A stretch of DNA of 64,000 nt from Gimesia benthica (GCF_009720525.1 NZ_CP043930.1:1771501-1835500); one strand, 5' to 3'; positions 25,345-35,386 are shown, numbered from the stretch's first letter. The notes: generated by a model from the sequence alone, not told the origin. Numbers and translations are program-made.

Positions 25345-26582
25345 TCATCTTTTGACTTTCCGGAAGGAGTCGCCCGGCTGATCAGCATCTTGAGTCGGGA
25401 TTTCGGCCCTGTCAGTTTGCGAGCCATGACATCCTGCTCAGTAAAACGGGCCAGCAAGATTTCTCCGTCAGTGGACCGGTTCCGATCATAAGAAATATAA
25501 ATTGTTCCATCCGGTGCCTGAAATCCATCGGGATAAGAAATCCCCTTCCGTTCATCCAGCACCAGCCCCCCTTGCCAGACCTTGCCGTCATCCTCTGATA
25601 ACCAGGCACTCAATTGAACCCGGCCTTTGTGCGCATCAATTTTGTCACCATGCTTGATTAACAGCAGTCGCCCCGAGGCTAACCGACGGATGTGAAAGCG
25701 GGCATTCGGCTGTTTAATCTGGGGAGGTAATGATGGCTTTGCCCAGGTTCGTCCACCATCCCGGGATGTTGTCTGCATAATGCCTTTACTGGTCCGGGCC
25801 AGCATCCAGAGAGTACCGTTTTTACGTTCAACGATCATGTGTTCGTGCCAGTCCGGATTGGGAAAACGCGCGGCCCCCCTGCGTTTCCAGGTTGCCCCTT
25901 TATCAGTGGATACAAACACATTTGCACCTCGCACAGGGTCCAGTTCTTTAAAACATCCCTTGAAAGGACCGAAACCTTCCCGCTGATCGAGGGAAATCGG
26001 CAGCATCCATTCTCCATTAGAGAGTACCGTTGGTTTATTCAGTGTGACCCCATGCCAGATACGACGCGGCTCTGACCAGACCGGTACGTCAGCATCGGGG
26101 TTATTACAAACGGTGGCCCAGACCCCAGCTCTCCCGTCAAACATGTGCATTGACTGATCAAATATCAGCCACAAACGTCCTTCAGGATCGGTCCAGAGAT
26201 TTCCTACTAGAATACTGCGATCCATGGGCAAATCTGCTGAATGTGAATCGAGGACCAAACGGGGTTGTGACCAGTTCTCTCCATCATCATCACTTGTCGC
26301 CAGCACAAAAAATGCCTTGGGGCTATCCCCACCAGCTACCCAGCAGGCCCAGAGACGCCCTCCTGGGGTACGTTCAATCCCAATCGTCATGCCGTAATCG
26401 AGCTTATCGTAGCCATATTCAGGTAGCGGAGACGTATTCAGAGCAGGCGGAATCAGCGCCAGATCGGCAATCTTTTCCATACGCTCGATTTGATTTACCG
26501 ACTTCGTTTGGGGTTCGGCTGCAAAGAGTCCCGCACCGAACAAGAGCCCACAAACACCTGCAACAATCATCGAATGTTTCAT
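25341..26582 (-). CDS. Sialidase-like BNR/Asp-box repeat protein
   Basis: 413 residues from ATG 26582 (MKHSMIVAGVCGLLFGAGLF), which begins exactly at a good signal peptide ending LFAAEP. The longer frame from 26615 adds 11 residues before the signal. Four Asp-box motifs (SxDxGxxW type) are visible: SDDDGENW, STDKGATW, SRDGGRTW and SEDDGKVW. These mark a six-bladed sialidase propeller. An N-terminal RTPGGRLWACWVAGGDS segment and an ERKNGTLWML segment fit exo-alpha-sialidase-type proteins common in planctomycetes. It is secreted or periplasmic. Whether it cleaves sialic acid is uncertain, since many relatives act on other glycans. It overlaps the end of the SRPBCC gene by 4 bp, tail to tail. 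Confidence 0.88.
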   Translation of the reverse strand: MKHSMIVAGVCGLLFGAGLFAAEPQTKSVNQIERMEKIADLALIPPALNTSPLPEYGYDKLDYGMTIGIERTPGGRLWACWVAGGDSPKAFFVLATSDDDGENWSQPRLVLDSHSADLPMDRSILVGNLWTDPEGRLWLIFDQSMHMFDGRAGVWATVCNNPDADVPVWSEPRRIWHGVTLNKPTVLSNGEWMLPISLDQREGFGPFKGCFKELDPVRGANVFVSTDKGATWKRRGAARFPNPDWHEHMIVERKNGTLWMLARTSKGIMQTTSRDGGRTWAKPSLPPQIKQPNARFHIRRLASGRLLLIKHGDKIDAHKGRVQLSAWLSEDDGKVWQGGLVLDERKGISYPDGFQAPDGTIYISYDRNRSTDGEILLARFTEQDVMARKLTGPKSRLKMLISRATPSGKSKDD

Positions 26583-26800
26583 AAAACTGATGCCCTGTTT
26601 TATTGAATGACTCAAAAGACAATTCTTTGTCTGTGATCATTATGGCAAATCACCAGACCGACAACCAGGCGCGAACTTCACATTGAGACTCCGCACCGCC
26701 CAGGAATCAAATAAAACCTTGCTGATGTTTAACAATCTGTTAGAGTCATGCCATATTGATAACACGGAAATAAAGTACTGAGGGTATCAGCGAGACTGGA

Positions 26801-28273
26801 ATGAGCAACAACATTAGTCCTCAATCTGCAAGGATCACTGGCGATCTCGCTCCCTGGAGCGAAGAGGATCTGCCAGCCCCGCCTCCTTTTTCGATTCGCA
26901 ATCTGTTTCGTACAATCGGCCCGGGGGCCATCCTGCTCGCAGGTTCCATTGGTGGCGGCGAGTGGCTGATTGGTCCTACAATTACTGTCAAATACGGTAT
27001 GAGTATTCTCTGGATTGCGACAGTCGCGATTGCTCTTCAGCTTTTATTTAATCTGGAGGCAATCCGTTACACACTCTATACCGGAGAACCCATTCTGGTG
27101 GGTATTATGCGTTTGCGTCCCGGATCTAAGTTTTGGGCGAGTGGTTACATCTTTGCTACCCTAGCGCAACTGGGAGTGCCGGCTCTGGCAGCTGGATGCG
27201 CCTCAGTCCTCTTCGCGACATTTGTGGGTCGGATAGCGGGTGACGGAGATGCGACGGCACTTCATCTGCTGACATATCTGGTGATTACAATTACGGTAGC
27301 TATTCTACTCTCAGGAAAAACAATTGAGCGGATGCTGGAGTACTTTTCCTGGGTGATGATTACCTTCATCTTTTCCTTTCTGATTACCGTCAACCTGCTG
27401 TTTGTTCCCTTCTCACACTGGTTGAAAACGCTCTCCGGATTTGTCCAGTTTGGCTCACTCCCTGCCAACCTGGATCCGCTTCTGCTGGCCACATTTGCAG
27501 CGACTGCGGGATCCGGGGGCATCGGGAATCTGGTAATAACCAACTGGTATCGCGATAAAGGTTTCGGCATGGGTGCCAAAGTCGGATCGATTACCAGTGC
27601 TTTCAGCCACAGTGAAATGCAGCTCTCGCCAGTCGGAAAAGTGTTTCCACTCACTGAGGAAAACCTGAATCACTGGCGTTCCTGGTGGAAATACGTCTCC
27701 GCAGACCAGGTCTGGCTCTGGGGGCTGGGTTGCCTGCTCGGCATGTTCCTGAATGTGAATCTCGCAACCGCCGTCATTCCGGAAAACACCAATATGGAGC
27801 ATCTGGCTGCGGGAGCATTTCAGGCACGTTTCATGGCAGAACAACTCTGGACTGGTTTCTGGTGGTTGGCTCTGTTGAACGGATTCTGGGTGCTGATGTC
27901 AACTCACCTCAGTAACACCGATGTGCTCATTCGAACGGTAACGGATATCGTCTGGGTAGCCAGCCCCCAGTTGCGGGAACGACGTAAGATGAGTGTCAGT
28001 CGGCTCTATTATCTGTTCCTGATGATTGCCACAGTCTGGGGTCTGTTTGCCGTACACTGGGGACACGCTATTTCACTGTTTAAAATCCTGGGCGCTGTAG
28101 CAGGTCCTGTCCTGGCTGTTGCGGCGATTCAGATCCTGATTATCAATACAAAACTCCTGCCGCAACAACTTAGGCCCCCCATCTGGCGGCGTGCTGCTCT
28201 GATTGTCTGTGCCATCTGCTATGGCAGTCTGTCTGCTGCGTTCATTTGGGACTTGTATTTGTCTCTTAAATGA
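26801..28273 (+). CDS. Nramp-related membrane transporter with altered metal site
   Basis: 490 residues with about 11 hydrophobic helices from residue 35 on. The first helix reads IGPGAILLAGSIGGGEWLIGP, which aligns with helix 1 of Nramp (LeuT-fold) transporters, but the metal-binding DPGN motif is absent. The later MPH-type motif of helix 6 is also not seen; the corresponding area reads LATFAATAGSGGIGNL. The protein is therefore an Nramp-superfamily member that probably moves something other than Mn2+ or Fe2+. Planctomycetes encode several such proteins. It stands alone between the sialidase-like gene (divergent) and the third DUF1549/DUF1501 operon 56 nt downstream, with which it might be cotranscribed. 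Confidence 0.82.
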   Translation: MSNNISPQSARITGDLAPWSEEDLPAPPPFSIRNLFRTIGPGAILLAGSIGGGEWLIGPTITVKYGMSILWIATVAIALQLLFNLEAIRYTLYTGEPILVGIMRLRPGSKFWASGYIFATLAQLGVPALAAGCASVLFATFVGRIAGDGDATALHLLTYLVITITVAILLSGKTIERMLEYFSWVMITFIFSFLITVNLLFVPFSHWLKTLSGFVQFGSLPANLDPLLLATFAATAGSGGIGNLVITNWYRDKGFGMGAKVGSITSAFSHSEMQLSPVGKVFPLTEENLNHWRSWWKYVSADQVWLWGLGCLLGMFLNVNLATAVIPENTNMEHLAAGAFQARFMAEQLWTGFWWLALLNGFWVLMSTHLSNTDVLIRTVTDIVWVASPQLRERRKMSVSRLYYLFLMIATVWGLFAVHWGHAISLFKILGAVAGPVLAVAAIQILIINTKLLPQQLRPPIWRRAALIVCAICYGSLSAAFIWDLYLSLK

Positions 28274-28329
28274 GCAAAACTACACTATAGTCTTACAGCA
28301 GCGTTCATAGATTTTTGGAGCATCTCGAC

Positions 28330-31101
28330 ATGCCCTCTCTGCCGCTGATCAAAATATCCTGCATGCCCTCTCGACTAACAGCCATCTCAACAGGATTGAT
28401 GTTGCTGTTTCTGGTTCGTGCTCCCAGTCTCTCCCATGCAGCAGAACCTGATTCCCTGATCCTCTACGAAAACCGTATTCGTACCATTCTGAATAATAAA
28501 TGCGTGCGCTGTCATGGTCCCAGCGAAAAAAAAGCGGGACTGGATCTCAGCACTCCCCGGGGAATTCTTAAAGGCAGCGAATCTGGACGTATCCTGCAAG
28601 GAGGCGCTGTTGATGAAAGCCTGTTATTCCAGATGATCGAGGCTGATGAAATGCCTCCAGACGAAAAAGACCATCTCAGCGCAACAGAGCGCGAGACAAT
28701 CCGCGCATGGATTCAGACAGGTGCCCATTTCAGGGAATCCGTCAAAACCATACCAGCGGTAACACAACATGATATCATCCCTCTGCTCCATCTCCGCTGT
28801 GTTGCCTGCCATGGAGGCCGCCGCCAGGAGGCGGGTCTGGACCTGAGGACCAGGCAGTCCATTATGCAGGGTGGGAAATCCGGCCCGGTAGTCGTTTCAG
28901 GTAATCCAGAAGCGAGCCTGCTGATTCAACGGATTAAAGCTGCCGAGATGCCTCCCAGGCGTAAACTGGTCTCAGTCAGTGTCAAACCGATAGAGGCGAA
29001 TGAGCTGGAACGACTCTCCCAGTGGATTCAGCTGGGGCTCCCCGAAGTTAATGATTTTGAGATGACGGAATCAGAGACTCTCGTCAGTGAAGAGGATCGC
29101 CAATTCTGGTCTTTTCAGCCTCCAGTTCGAGTTGAACCTCCTCACGTGAAACAGCAGCACCGAGTGCAGAATCCCATTGATGCATTCATTATCAACAAAC
29201 TCGAAGACGAAGGGCTTACATTAGCTCCTCCAGCAGACAAACGTACGCTGATCCGTCGTCTGTCGATTGATTTAACAGGTCTGCCACCCACTCCGGAAGA
29301 AATCGACAAGTTTTTAAACGATGAAGATCCCCAGTCCTATGAAAACCTGGTTGACCGCTTGCTGGCATCCCCCCGTTATGGTGAGCGCTGGGCCAGACAC
29401 TGGCTGGACGTCGTCGGTTATGCAGATTCGGAAGGGGCGCAAAATGAAGACAAGCTGCGTCCTCACATGTATCGCTATCGTGACTACGTGATCCGCGCAT
29501 TGAATGAGGATAAACCCTATTCACGATTCCTGCAGGAACAGATTGCCGGTGATGAACTTGTCGATTACCAGTCCGGAAATATCACACCCGAAGTCTATGA
29601 TTGCCTGGTAGCCACTGGTTTTTTACGAACAGCTCCCGACAGAACCTTCGCCAACATTACCAATTTCGTACCGGATCGACTTGAAGTCATCTCAGATGAA
29701 ATTCAGATCCTGGGTTCAGCCGTCATGGGGTTGACCATCAAATGCGCCCGCTGCCACTCGCATAAGTTTGACCCGATTCCGCAAAGCGACTATTACCGAC
29801 TGACAGCCATTTTCAAGGCGGCCTATGACGAACATGACTGGTTAAAATCACAGGGCCCTCGTACCCTGTCTCATGTCAGCCAGGAAGAACATCAGAAATA
29901 TCAGGAACACGAACGTCAGCTGTCTCGACAACAGGGGCTACTACAAAAAAAACTTACCCAGTTGGATCCGACTAAACCAGACTATCAACAAAAAAGTACA
30001 GAAGTCAAAAAACAGATCGCCGCCCTGAAAGACCAACACTGGCCAGCCCCTCGGATTCGCGCCCTCTGGTCCCGAGAGTCCCCATCGCCCACCTATATCT
30101 ATAAACGAGGAAACTATCTCACACCGGGTCGTCCGGTCGAACCAGGTGTGCCTGCTGTCTTAACCAGTGTGGATGAATCAATTAAATTTGATCAAGTATC
30201 CGCTAATGGAAAGCCAGTCGGTCGTCGGCTGCTCTTCGCCCGCTGGCTGACTCAATCCGATCACCCACTGACAGCACGGGTGATGGTCAATCGAATCTGG
30301 TTACATCATTTTGGACGGGGTATCGTCAATACACCTGGAAACTTTGGCCGTGCAGGAGAGCGCCCGACACACCCGAAACTCCTTGACTGGCTGGCAACCG
30401 AATTCATTCGCCAGAACTGGAGTATAAAGGCCATCCACAAGCTCATGGTCACCTCCAGTACTTATCGACAGTCTTCTGACATTTCTGACGAAGCAGCCCG
30501 ACTCGACCCTACGGGAAGCCTCCTGTCCCGAATGCCACTCAAACGAATGGAAGCGGAGGTTCTCCGTGATTCTCTTTTGTTAATCTGCGGTCAATTGGAC
30601 GAAACCCCGTTCGGGCCGGCAGATCCGGTTGAGGCTCGCGCCGATGGTCTGGTGACATCCCGGCGGGGTAAAGCTGGATGGCGCAGAAGTATCTACGTTT
30701 TACAGCGTCGCACCAAAATCCCGACCCTACTGGAAAACTTTGATTTCCCTCAAATGGGACCTAACTGTATTCAGCGTGGAGAATCGCTGGTGGCTCCTCA
30801 GGCGTTGCATCTCATGAATAACGAGATGATCCACCAGCTAGCGGTCTACTTAGCTGGAAATATCCAAAACACTGTTGGTGACGACTGGGAGCAACAGATC
30901 CAGCAGATCTACCTGAGAGCACTGGGCCGTGAACCAGATCCTGAAGAAACCAGAGTAGGCCTGGAAACGCTTCAGTTGCTGGAAGAGAAGTGGAATACTC
31001 AACTGAAAGATAAGCAGACATCCTCAACCAGCGTTCAAAAAGCATTAAGCAGTTACTGTCACGCGATATTCAATCTGGCTGAATTCCAATACATCGATTG
31101 A
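28330..31101 (+). CDS. DUF1549/DUF1553 protein with two cytochrome-like domains
   Basis: 923 residues from ATG 28330, supported by GGAG 9 nt upstream; a TTG at 28315 gives five extra residues and is less likely. The signal peptide is hydrophobic around residues 18-34, ending LSHAAEP. Two tandem planctomycete cytochrome C-like domains follow, with CVRCHG near residue 58 and CVACHG near 160, both flanked by AGLDL...G segments. DUF1549 spans about 280-480 (LIRRLSIDLTGLPPTPEE, YGERWARHWLDVVGYADS, CARCHSHKFDPI). A coiled coil lies around 520-570, and DUF1553 runs from about 630 to the end (RRLLFARWLTQSDHPLTARV). It is exported. It is the first gene of an operon with the DUF1501 gene 36 nt on. Role not established. 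Confidence 0.92.
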   Translation: MPSLPLIKISCMPSRLTAISTGLMLLFLVRAPSLSHAAEPDSLILYENRIRTILNNKCVRCHGPSEKKAGLDLSTPRGILKGSESGRILQGGAVDESLLFQMIEADEMPPDEKDHLSATERETIRAWIQTGAHFRESVKTIPAVTQHDIIPLLHLRCVACHGGRRQEAGLDLRTRQSIMQGGKSGPVVVSGNPEASLLIQRIKAAEMPPRRKLVSVSVKPIEANELERLSQWIQLGLPEVNDFEMTESETLVSEEDRQFWSFQPPVRVEPPHVKQQHRVQNPIDAFIINKLEDEGLTLAPPADKRTLIRRLSIDLTGLPPTPEEIDKFLNDEDPQSYENLVDRLLASPRYGERWARHWLDVVGYADSEGAQNEDKLRPHMYRYRDYVIRALNEDKPYSRFLQEQIAGDELVDYQSGNITPEVYDCLVATGFLRTAPDRTFANITNFVPDRLEVISDEIQILGSAVMGLTIKCARCHSHKFDPIPQSDYYRLTAIFKAAYDEHDWLKSQGPRTLSHVSQEEHQKYQEHERQLSRQQGLLQKKLTQLDPTKPDYQQKSTEVKKQIAALKDQHWPAPRIRALWSRESPSPTYIYKRGNYLTPGRPVEPGVPAVLTSVDESIKFDQVSANGKPVGRRLLFARWLTQSDHPLTARVMVNRIWLHHFGRGIVNTPGNFGRAGERPTHPKLLDWLATEFIRQNWSIKAIHKLMVTSSTYRQSSDISDEAARLDPTGSLLSRMPLKRMEAEVLRDSLLLICGQLDETPFGPADPVEARADGLVTSRRGKAGWRRSIYVLQRRTKIPTLLENFDFPQMGPNCIQRGESLVAPQALHLMNNEMIHQLAVYLAGNIQNTVGDDWEQQIQQIYLRALGREPDPEETRVGLETLQLLEEKWNTQLKDKQTSSTSVQKALSSYCHAIFNLAEFQYID

Positions 31102-31137
31102 ATCAGAAAACCCCAAACTGAATATTCCAGAGAACGA

Positions 31138-32603
31138 ATGTCAGACATGAAACAGGAACATCTGAGCGAAAATCATGTAAGCAGACGCAGTTTTTTCGAG
31201 CAAGTCGGAACGGGACTCCAGGGTGCTGCATTAACCTGGCTCCTGCAGCAGGACCTGTATGCCGAGTCTACAGCTCCTGAAACGAAAAAACATCAATTTT
31301 TATCCGGTCCTCACCACAGGCCCCGGGCCAAATCTGTCATTCATCTGTTTATGAACGGCGGTCCCAGCCAGATGGACCTGTTTGACCCCAAACCGATGCT
31401 CGACAAACTGCACGGCAAAGAACACTTCAAACAGATCGCAGGCGAGGTCGAATTTCCGGAACGTGCGGGAGCATTAATGAAGAGTCCATTCCAATTCGCC
31501 CAGCACGGTGAATCGGGAATGTGGGTCTCTGATGTCATGCCTCACCTGGCGAAACAGGTCGATGAAATCACGATGATTCGTTCGATGTATACGACTAATC
31601 TGACTCATGAACCAGCACTTTATAAAATTCAGTCAGGCAGCGAATTCACTGGTCACCCCGCCCTGGGTGCCTGGGTCTCCTATGGACTGGGTAGCGAGAA
31701 CCATAACCTGCCCGCTTATGTTGTACTGGATGATCCACTGGGACTGCCCGTCAACGGTATCGAAAACTGGCAGGCGGGTTTCCTGCCTGCACAACACCAG
31801 GGAACCCGTTTTCGTGCAACCGGTTCACCTGTCTTGAATCTGAAACCGGAATTTGAGCGCCCATCGGCAGTTTCAGAATTAGAACGGAATCTGATTTCAC
31901 GTCTGGACCAGATTCATCAGCGTCGACACCAGCACCAGCATCAACTTGAAGCACGACTTTCAACCTATGCCCTGGCAGCCCGCATGCAGATTGCCGCCTC
32001 CGACGCACTTGATCTTTCCCAGGAAACGGCTGAGACACAGAGAATGTATGGGATTGATCAACCGGTTACGGAATCTTACGGGCGTCGCTGCCTGATTGCA
32101 CGTCGGCTTATCGAGCGTGGCGTTCGTTTTATTCAGCTATTCATTAATAGCCAGATCTGGGACTCACATAATGCGATCGCCTCCAGCTTGAAATCAGCCT
32201 GTCAGAGAACAGATAAACCCGTTGCAGCACTTCTGCAGGATCTCAAGCAGCGCGGACTCCTGGATGAGACCCTGGTGATGTGGGGGGAGAAATGGGCCGG
32301 CTCCCCATAGCTCAATTGTCCCCCGATAAAGATGCACGCAAATCAGGCCGCGATCATAATAAAAACGCGCTCTGCACCTGGATGGCAGGCGGCGGTGTGA
32401 AACGGGGACTGGTTCTAGGTGAAACCGATGAACTGGGATTCGCCGCCGTGGAAAACCGGGTCAGTGTTCCCGACTGGCACGCCACGATGCTGCACCTGCT
32501 TGGTCTGAATCACGAAGAGCTTTTCATCGAACGCAATGGACTCAAAGAACGCCTGACTGGTGTCGGCAACGAACCCCGAGTAGTCACTGAAATTCTGGCC
32601 TGA
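31138..32603 (+). pseudogene. DUF1501 family protein, frameshifted by one base
   Basis: The gene starts at ATG 31138 with a Tat-type signal (SRRSFFEQVGTG) and the DUF1501 segments SVIHLFMNGGPSQMDLFDPKP and RGVRFIQLFINSQ. After GLLDETLVMWG the frame ends at 32310, but the next frame continues the family directly: MGRLPIAQLS, GRDHNKNALCTWMAGGG and LGLNHEEL, ending at 32603. The break lies in a run of six G at 32282-32287. Seven G would restore WGGEMGRLP, the usual WGGEFGRTP-like motif, and give a 488-residue protein. So either the gene is a recent pseudogene or the base is missing through sequencing or assembly error. It follows the DUF1549/DUF1553 gene by 36 nt in one operon. Confidence 0.88.
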
Positions 32604-32615
32604 AACCTGACAGAG

Positions 32616-32641
32616 GCTGGCCCCGCCAACGGGGATCCAGC
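32616..32641. terminator. Hairpin between convergent genes
   Basis: The stem GCTGG-CCCCG / CGGGG-(AT)-CCAGC has a CCAA loop and spans 32616-32641. It sits 13 nt after the DUF1501 stop and 29 nt before the stop of the minus-strand NtrC-type gene. It is very GC-rich but lacks a T-run, so it is a probable but not textbook terminator. Confidence 0.5.
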
Positions 32642-32669
32642 TCAAACAAGATAGTTGATAAACGCGTTT

Positions 32670-34031
32670 TTAATGCAGGCCGTAACGACTCATTTTGTAG
32701 TGCAGCGTACGCACACTGACCCCCAGCAGCTTGGCCGTCTTTTCACGATGATAATCGCAGGCTGCGAGTGCTGTCGTGATCGCTTCTTTTTCAGCATCCT
32801 CAGTCACCTCTGCCAGTGTTTTCACGTGCGCGGAATCAGAGGCAGGAGTCGGACTCAGTTCCACTGGCAGATCTGGAGCTTCAATCAAATCTGCCGGCAG
32901 CGTGACTACCAATCTTTCGATGACGTTCCGCAACTGACGCACGTTTCCGGGCCAGCGAGCAGTCACGAATATGCGCATGGCCTCTGGTGAAACAGTCTTT
33001 AGCGGTCGATTATGCCGCTGGCAGAAATGTGTTAGAAAATGTTCAATCAACAAAGGAATATCATCGCGACGCTCACGCAGTGCGGGGATATGAATGGGAA
33101 TGACATTCAGGCGATAAAACAGATCCTCACGGAAGGTCCCATCTTCGATCAATGGCTCGACAGCTTTGTTCGTGGCTGAAATAATGCGGGCATCACTGGT
33201 GAGAACCTCTTCACCACCTACTCTCATATATTGTTGAGTTTCCAGCACGCGGAGCAGATCGACCTGACTTTTGGCAGGCATTTCTGTCACTTCATCCAGG
33301 AACAGGGAACCGCCCTGTGCCTGTTCAAAACATCCGGGCTTCTGTCGCGTCGCTCCACTGAAAGATCCTTTTTCATGACCGAAGAGTTCACTCTCCAATA
33401 GCGTTTCCGGCATTGCTCCCAGATTGACAGCCACGAATGGGCCACTACTCCGATTACTCAAATCATGGACGGCCCTGGCAATCAACTCTTTTCCAGTACC
33501 ACTTTCTCCCTGAATTAGAATCGTAGCATCAGTGGCGGCCACCTGGCGAATCTGCTGGAATACATCATGCATGGCCGCACAGTTACCAATAATATTGGAA
33601 ACTTCTCCAGCGTTAACCAGACGATTACGCAATTCACGGTTTTCAATCTGCAGCCGATAGTGTTCGCGGGCCTTACGGACCTGATGTCGAATCAAATCGA
33701 GATCCAGCGGTTTGGTAATAAAATCAAATGCCCCCAGCCGCATCGATTTGACTGCCGTCTCCACGGTCCCATGGGCGGTGATCACGATGGTTGTTGTCTG
33801 GGGGCTGCTGCGGAGGATCTGTTCAATCAGTTCCAGCCCATCCATTTCACCCGGTAAGCGCACGTCGGCGATGACCAGTTGATAAGTCCCCTCACGAAAT
33901 TTAGCGAGCCCTTCCTCAGCATCCTGGGCTGTCTCCAGAACATCCGCCTCTTTCGCCAACCCCTTGGCAAGCCCGGAGCGAATGTTGGGCTCATCATCAA
34001 TGATTAAAATTCCGAAACCGTCTGTATTCAT
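32670..34031 (-). CDS. NtrC-family sigma-54 response regulator
   Basis: 453 residues from ATG 34031 (MNTDGFGILIIDDEP). The longer frame to 34130 would run back into the kinase gene and lacks support. Receiver domain 7-120 has the acidic pair near D12-D13, phosphoacceptor Asp56 (VIADVRLP) and Lys107. The AAA+ sigma-54 interaction domain runs from about 145 to 380, with Walker A GESGTGKE at 175-182 and Walker B SLFLDE. The sigma-54 contact loop is GSFSGA at 222-227 instead of the usual GAFTGA. The C-terminal Fis-type helix-turn-helix is at about 420-453 (TAKLLGVSVRTLHYKMSRYG). ATGA overlap with the upstream kinase gene shows translational coupling. Its likely target is the divergent porin gene at 35832. 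Confidence 0.94.
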   Translation of the reverse strand: MNTDGFGILIIDDEPNIRSGLAKGLAKEADVLETAQDAEEGLAKFREGTYQLVIADVRLPGEMDGLELIEQILRSSPQTTTIVITAHGTVETAVKSMRLGAFDFITKPLDLDLIRHQVRKAREHYRLQIENRELRNRLVNAGEVSNIIGNCAAMHDVFQQIRQVAATDATILIQGESGTGKELIARAVHDLSNRSSGPFVAVNLGAMPETLLESELFGHEKGSFSGATRQKPGCFEQAQGGSLFLDEVTEMPAKSQVDLLRVLETQQYMRVGGEEVLTSDARIISATNKAVEPLIEDGTFREDLFYRLNVIPIHIPALRERRDDIPLLIEHFLTHFCQRHNRPLKTVSPEAMRIFVTARWPGNVRQLRNVIERLVVTLPADLIEAPDLPVELSPTPASDSAHVKTLAEVTEDAEKEAITTALAACDYHREKTAKLLGVSVRTLHYKMSRYGLH

Positions 34032-35386
34032 GCTGTCCCACTTGCTGGCAATAAAACTGAGAACGAGGTACCACTCGGACCCGTGTTGAAATCGATTGTT
34101 CCATCGTGTTGTCGTACAATCTTCTCGCATAGTGCAAGTCCCATGCCGGTCCCTTCGTGCCGCGTCGTGAAGTAAGGGTCAAAAATTCGCTCTCGCAGTT
34201 CGGCAGGGATTCCTTTCCCGGTATCGGTAATGCTGATTCGCAACCAGTCCCCCTCCTGATTCAGACCGATGGTCAGTACCCCGCCTCCCGGCATCGCCTG
34301 TATAGCATTGAGTGCCAGATTCAAAAGTACCTGATCGATGTGAACGGAATCAGCCATGATTTCTGGAGGCTTTTCCTGCGGCAGCTTCACCTCTACTTTC
34401 ACTTTCTGCTGCTCAGCCTGTGGTCTGATGAAGCGGACCAGTTTATTGATTAATGCGGTTAAATCAACACGGGATCGTCCTGGTTCTGACATCGAAGCAT
34501 AATCACGAAACCCTTCGAGTACTGAAGTCAGTCGCTTGACTTCGGTTTGAATGACTTCCAGCATTTCATCGATTTCGTCAGATCGATTCTGAGACTCCAG
34601 AGCCTCTTCAAGAAGTTGCACATGGAGTGATAGTGCACTCAGTGGATTTTTGATTTCATGCTGCAGCCCGGTTGCGAGAGAACCCAGACCTGCATAACGC
34701 TCCATGCGACGTAAGCGTTGTTCCATTAAAGCGCGTTCCGTCACGTCACGAACGTGGAGCACAGTACCTAGCTCTTCCTGGCGTTCATTCCGCAACAGAC
34801 TACAACCCGCCCTGAGAGTCTGTTCATGACCATCACGATTGATCGTATAATCACAGTCCCGCACGGGCGAATGATGGGCATTCACGTGACTGCAGATCAC
34901 GCATAACAGCGTATGTTCGACTCCCACATCAGAGAGTGGGCGACCAATGACAGGTTCTTCCAGGCTCAATAATTCACGACCGCGGGGATTGATACTTGTG
35001 ATGATCTCATCTCGGTCCGTCGTCAGTACGCCCTGATCCATACTTGCCAGAACGTCGCTGGCCATCACTTTGACTTCACGGAGAGATCGCTCACTGTTGA
35101 GATAAGCTCGCACCAGCAGGACTAGAGCAATCGCGGTCACAATAATGTTGAGAAACAACAGAATCGATAATTGCGACTGAAATCGCAGTTCCCCCGCCAG
35201 CTCCCGGGCAACTGCCAGATCGCTGTCGGGCAGGTGACGAATGATTTTGGCAACGATTTCCTGCTCGTGATGGAAATCAACCAGAATCCACAGCGTCACC
35301 ACCAGGCCGGTAAGGCTCAGTAAAGCCAGCCCCCCGATTGCCAGTTGAAAACCACGGCTGACACGCGTTTCGTAAACATGAAACAT
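34028..35386 (-). CDS. NtrB-like sensor histidine kinase
   Basis: 452 residues. Two transmembrane helices (about 13-36 and 73-94) enclose a short periplasmic loop of about 36 residues, so sensing may be in the membrane or cytoplasm. A PAS domain spans about 105-225, containing four cysteines and the peptide LCVICSHVNAHHSPVRDC, which could hold a metal or cofactor. HisKA follows, with phosphoacceptor His243 in LQHEIKNPLSAL, then an ATPase domain with NLALNAIQAMP, DTGKGIP and GTGMGLAL. It should phosphorylate the NtrC-type regulator whose start overlaps its stop (ATGA). The pair is divergent from the OprP-type porin gene, which suggests control of anion or nutrient uptake. Confidence 0.93.
   Translation of the reverse strand: MFHVYETRVSRGFQLAIGGLALLSLTGLVVTLWILVDFHHEQEIVAKIIRHLPDSDLAVARELAGELRFQSQLSILLFLNIIVTAIALVLLVRAYLNSERSLREVKVMASDVLASMDQGVLTTDRDEIITSINPRGRELLSLEEPVIGRPLSDVGVEHTLLCVICSHVNAHHSPVRDCDYTINRDGHEQTLRAGCSLLRNERQEELGTVLHVRDVTERALMEQRLRRMERYAGLGSLATGLQHEIKNPLSALSLHVQLLEEALESQNRSDEIDEMLEVIQTEVKRLTSVLEGFRDYASMSEPGRSRVDLTALINKLVRFIRPQAEQQKVKVEVKLPQEKPPEIMADSVHIDQVLLNLALNAIQAMPGGGVLTIGLNQEGDWLRISITDTGKGIPAELRERIFDPYFTTRHEGTGMGLALCEKIVRQHDGTIDFNTGPSGTSFSVLLPASGTA

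Noticed and set aside
28284-28300. ACACTATAGT-like palindrome before the third DUF1549 gene, considered as a BlaI operator
   Set aside because: Lacks the 4-nt spacer and the CTACTAT arm of the two supported operators.
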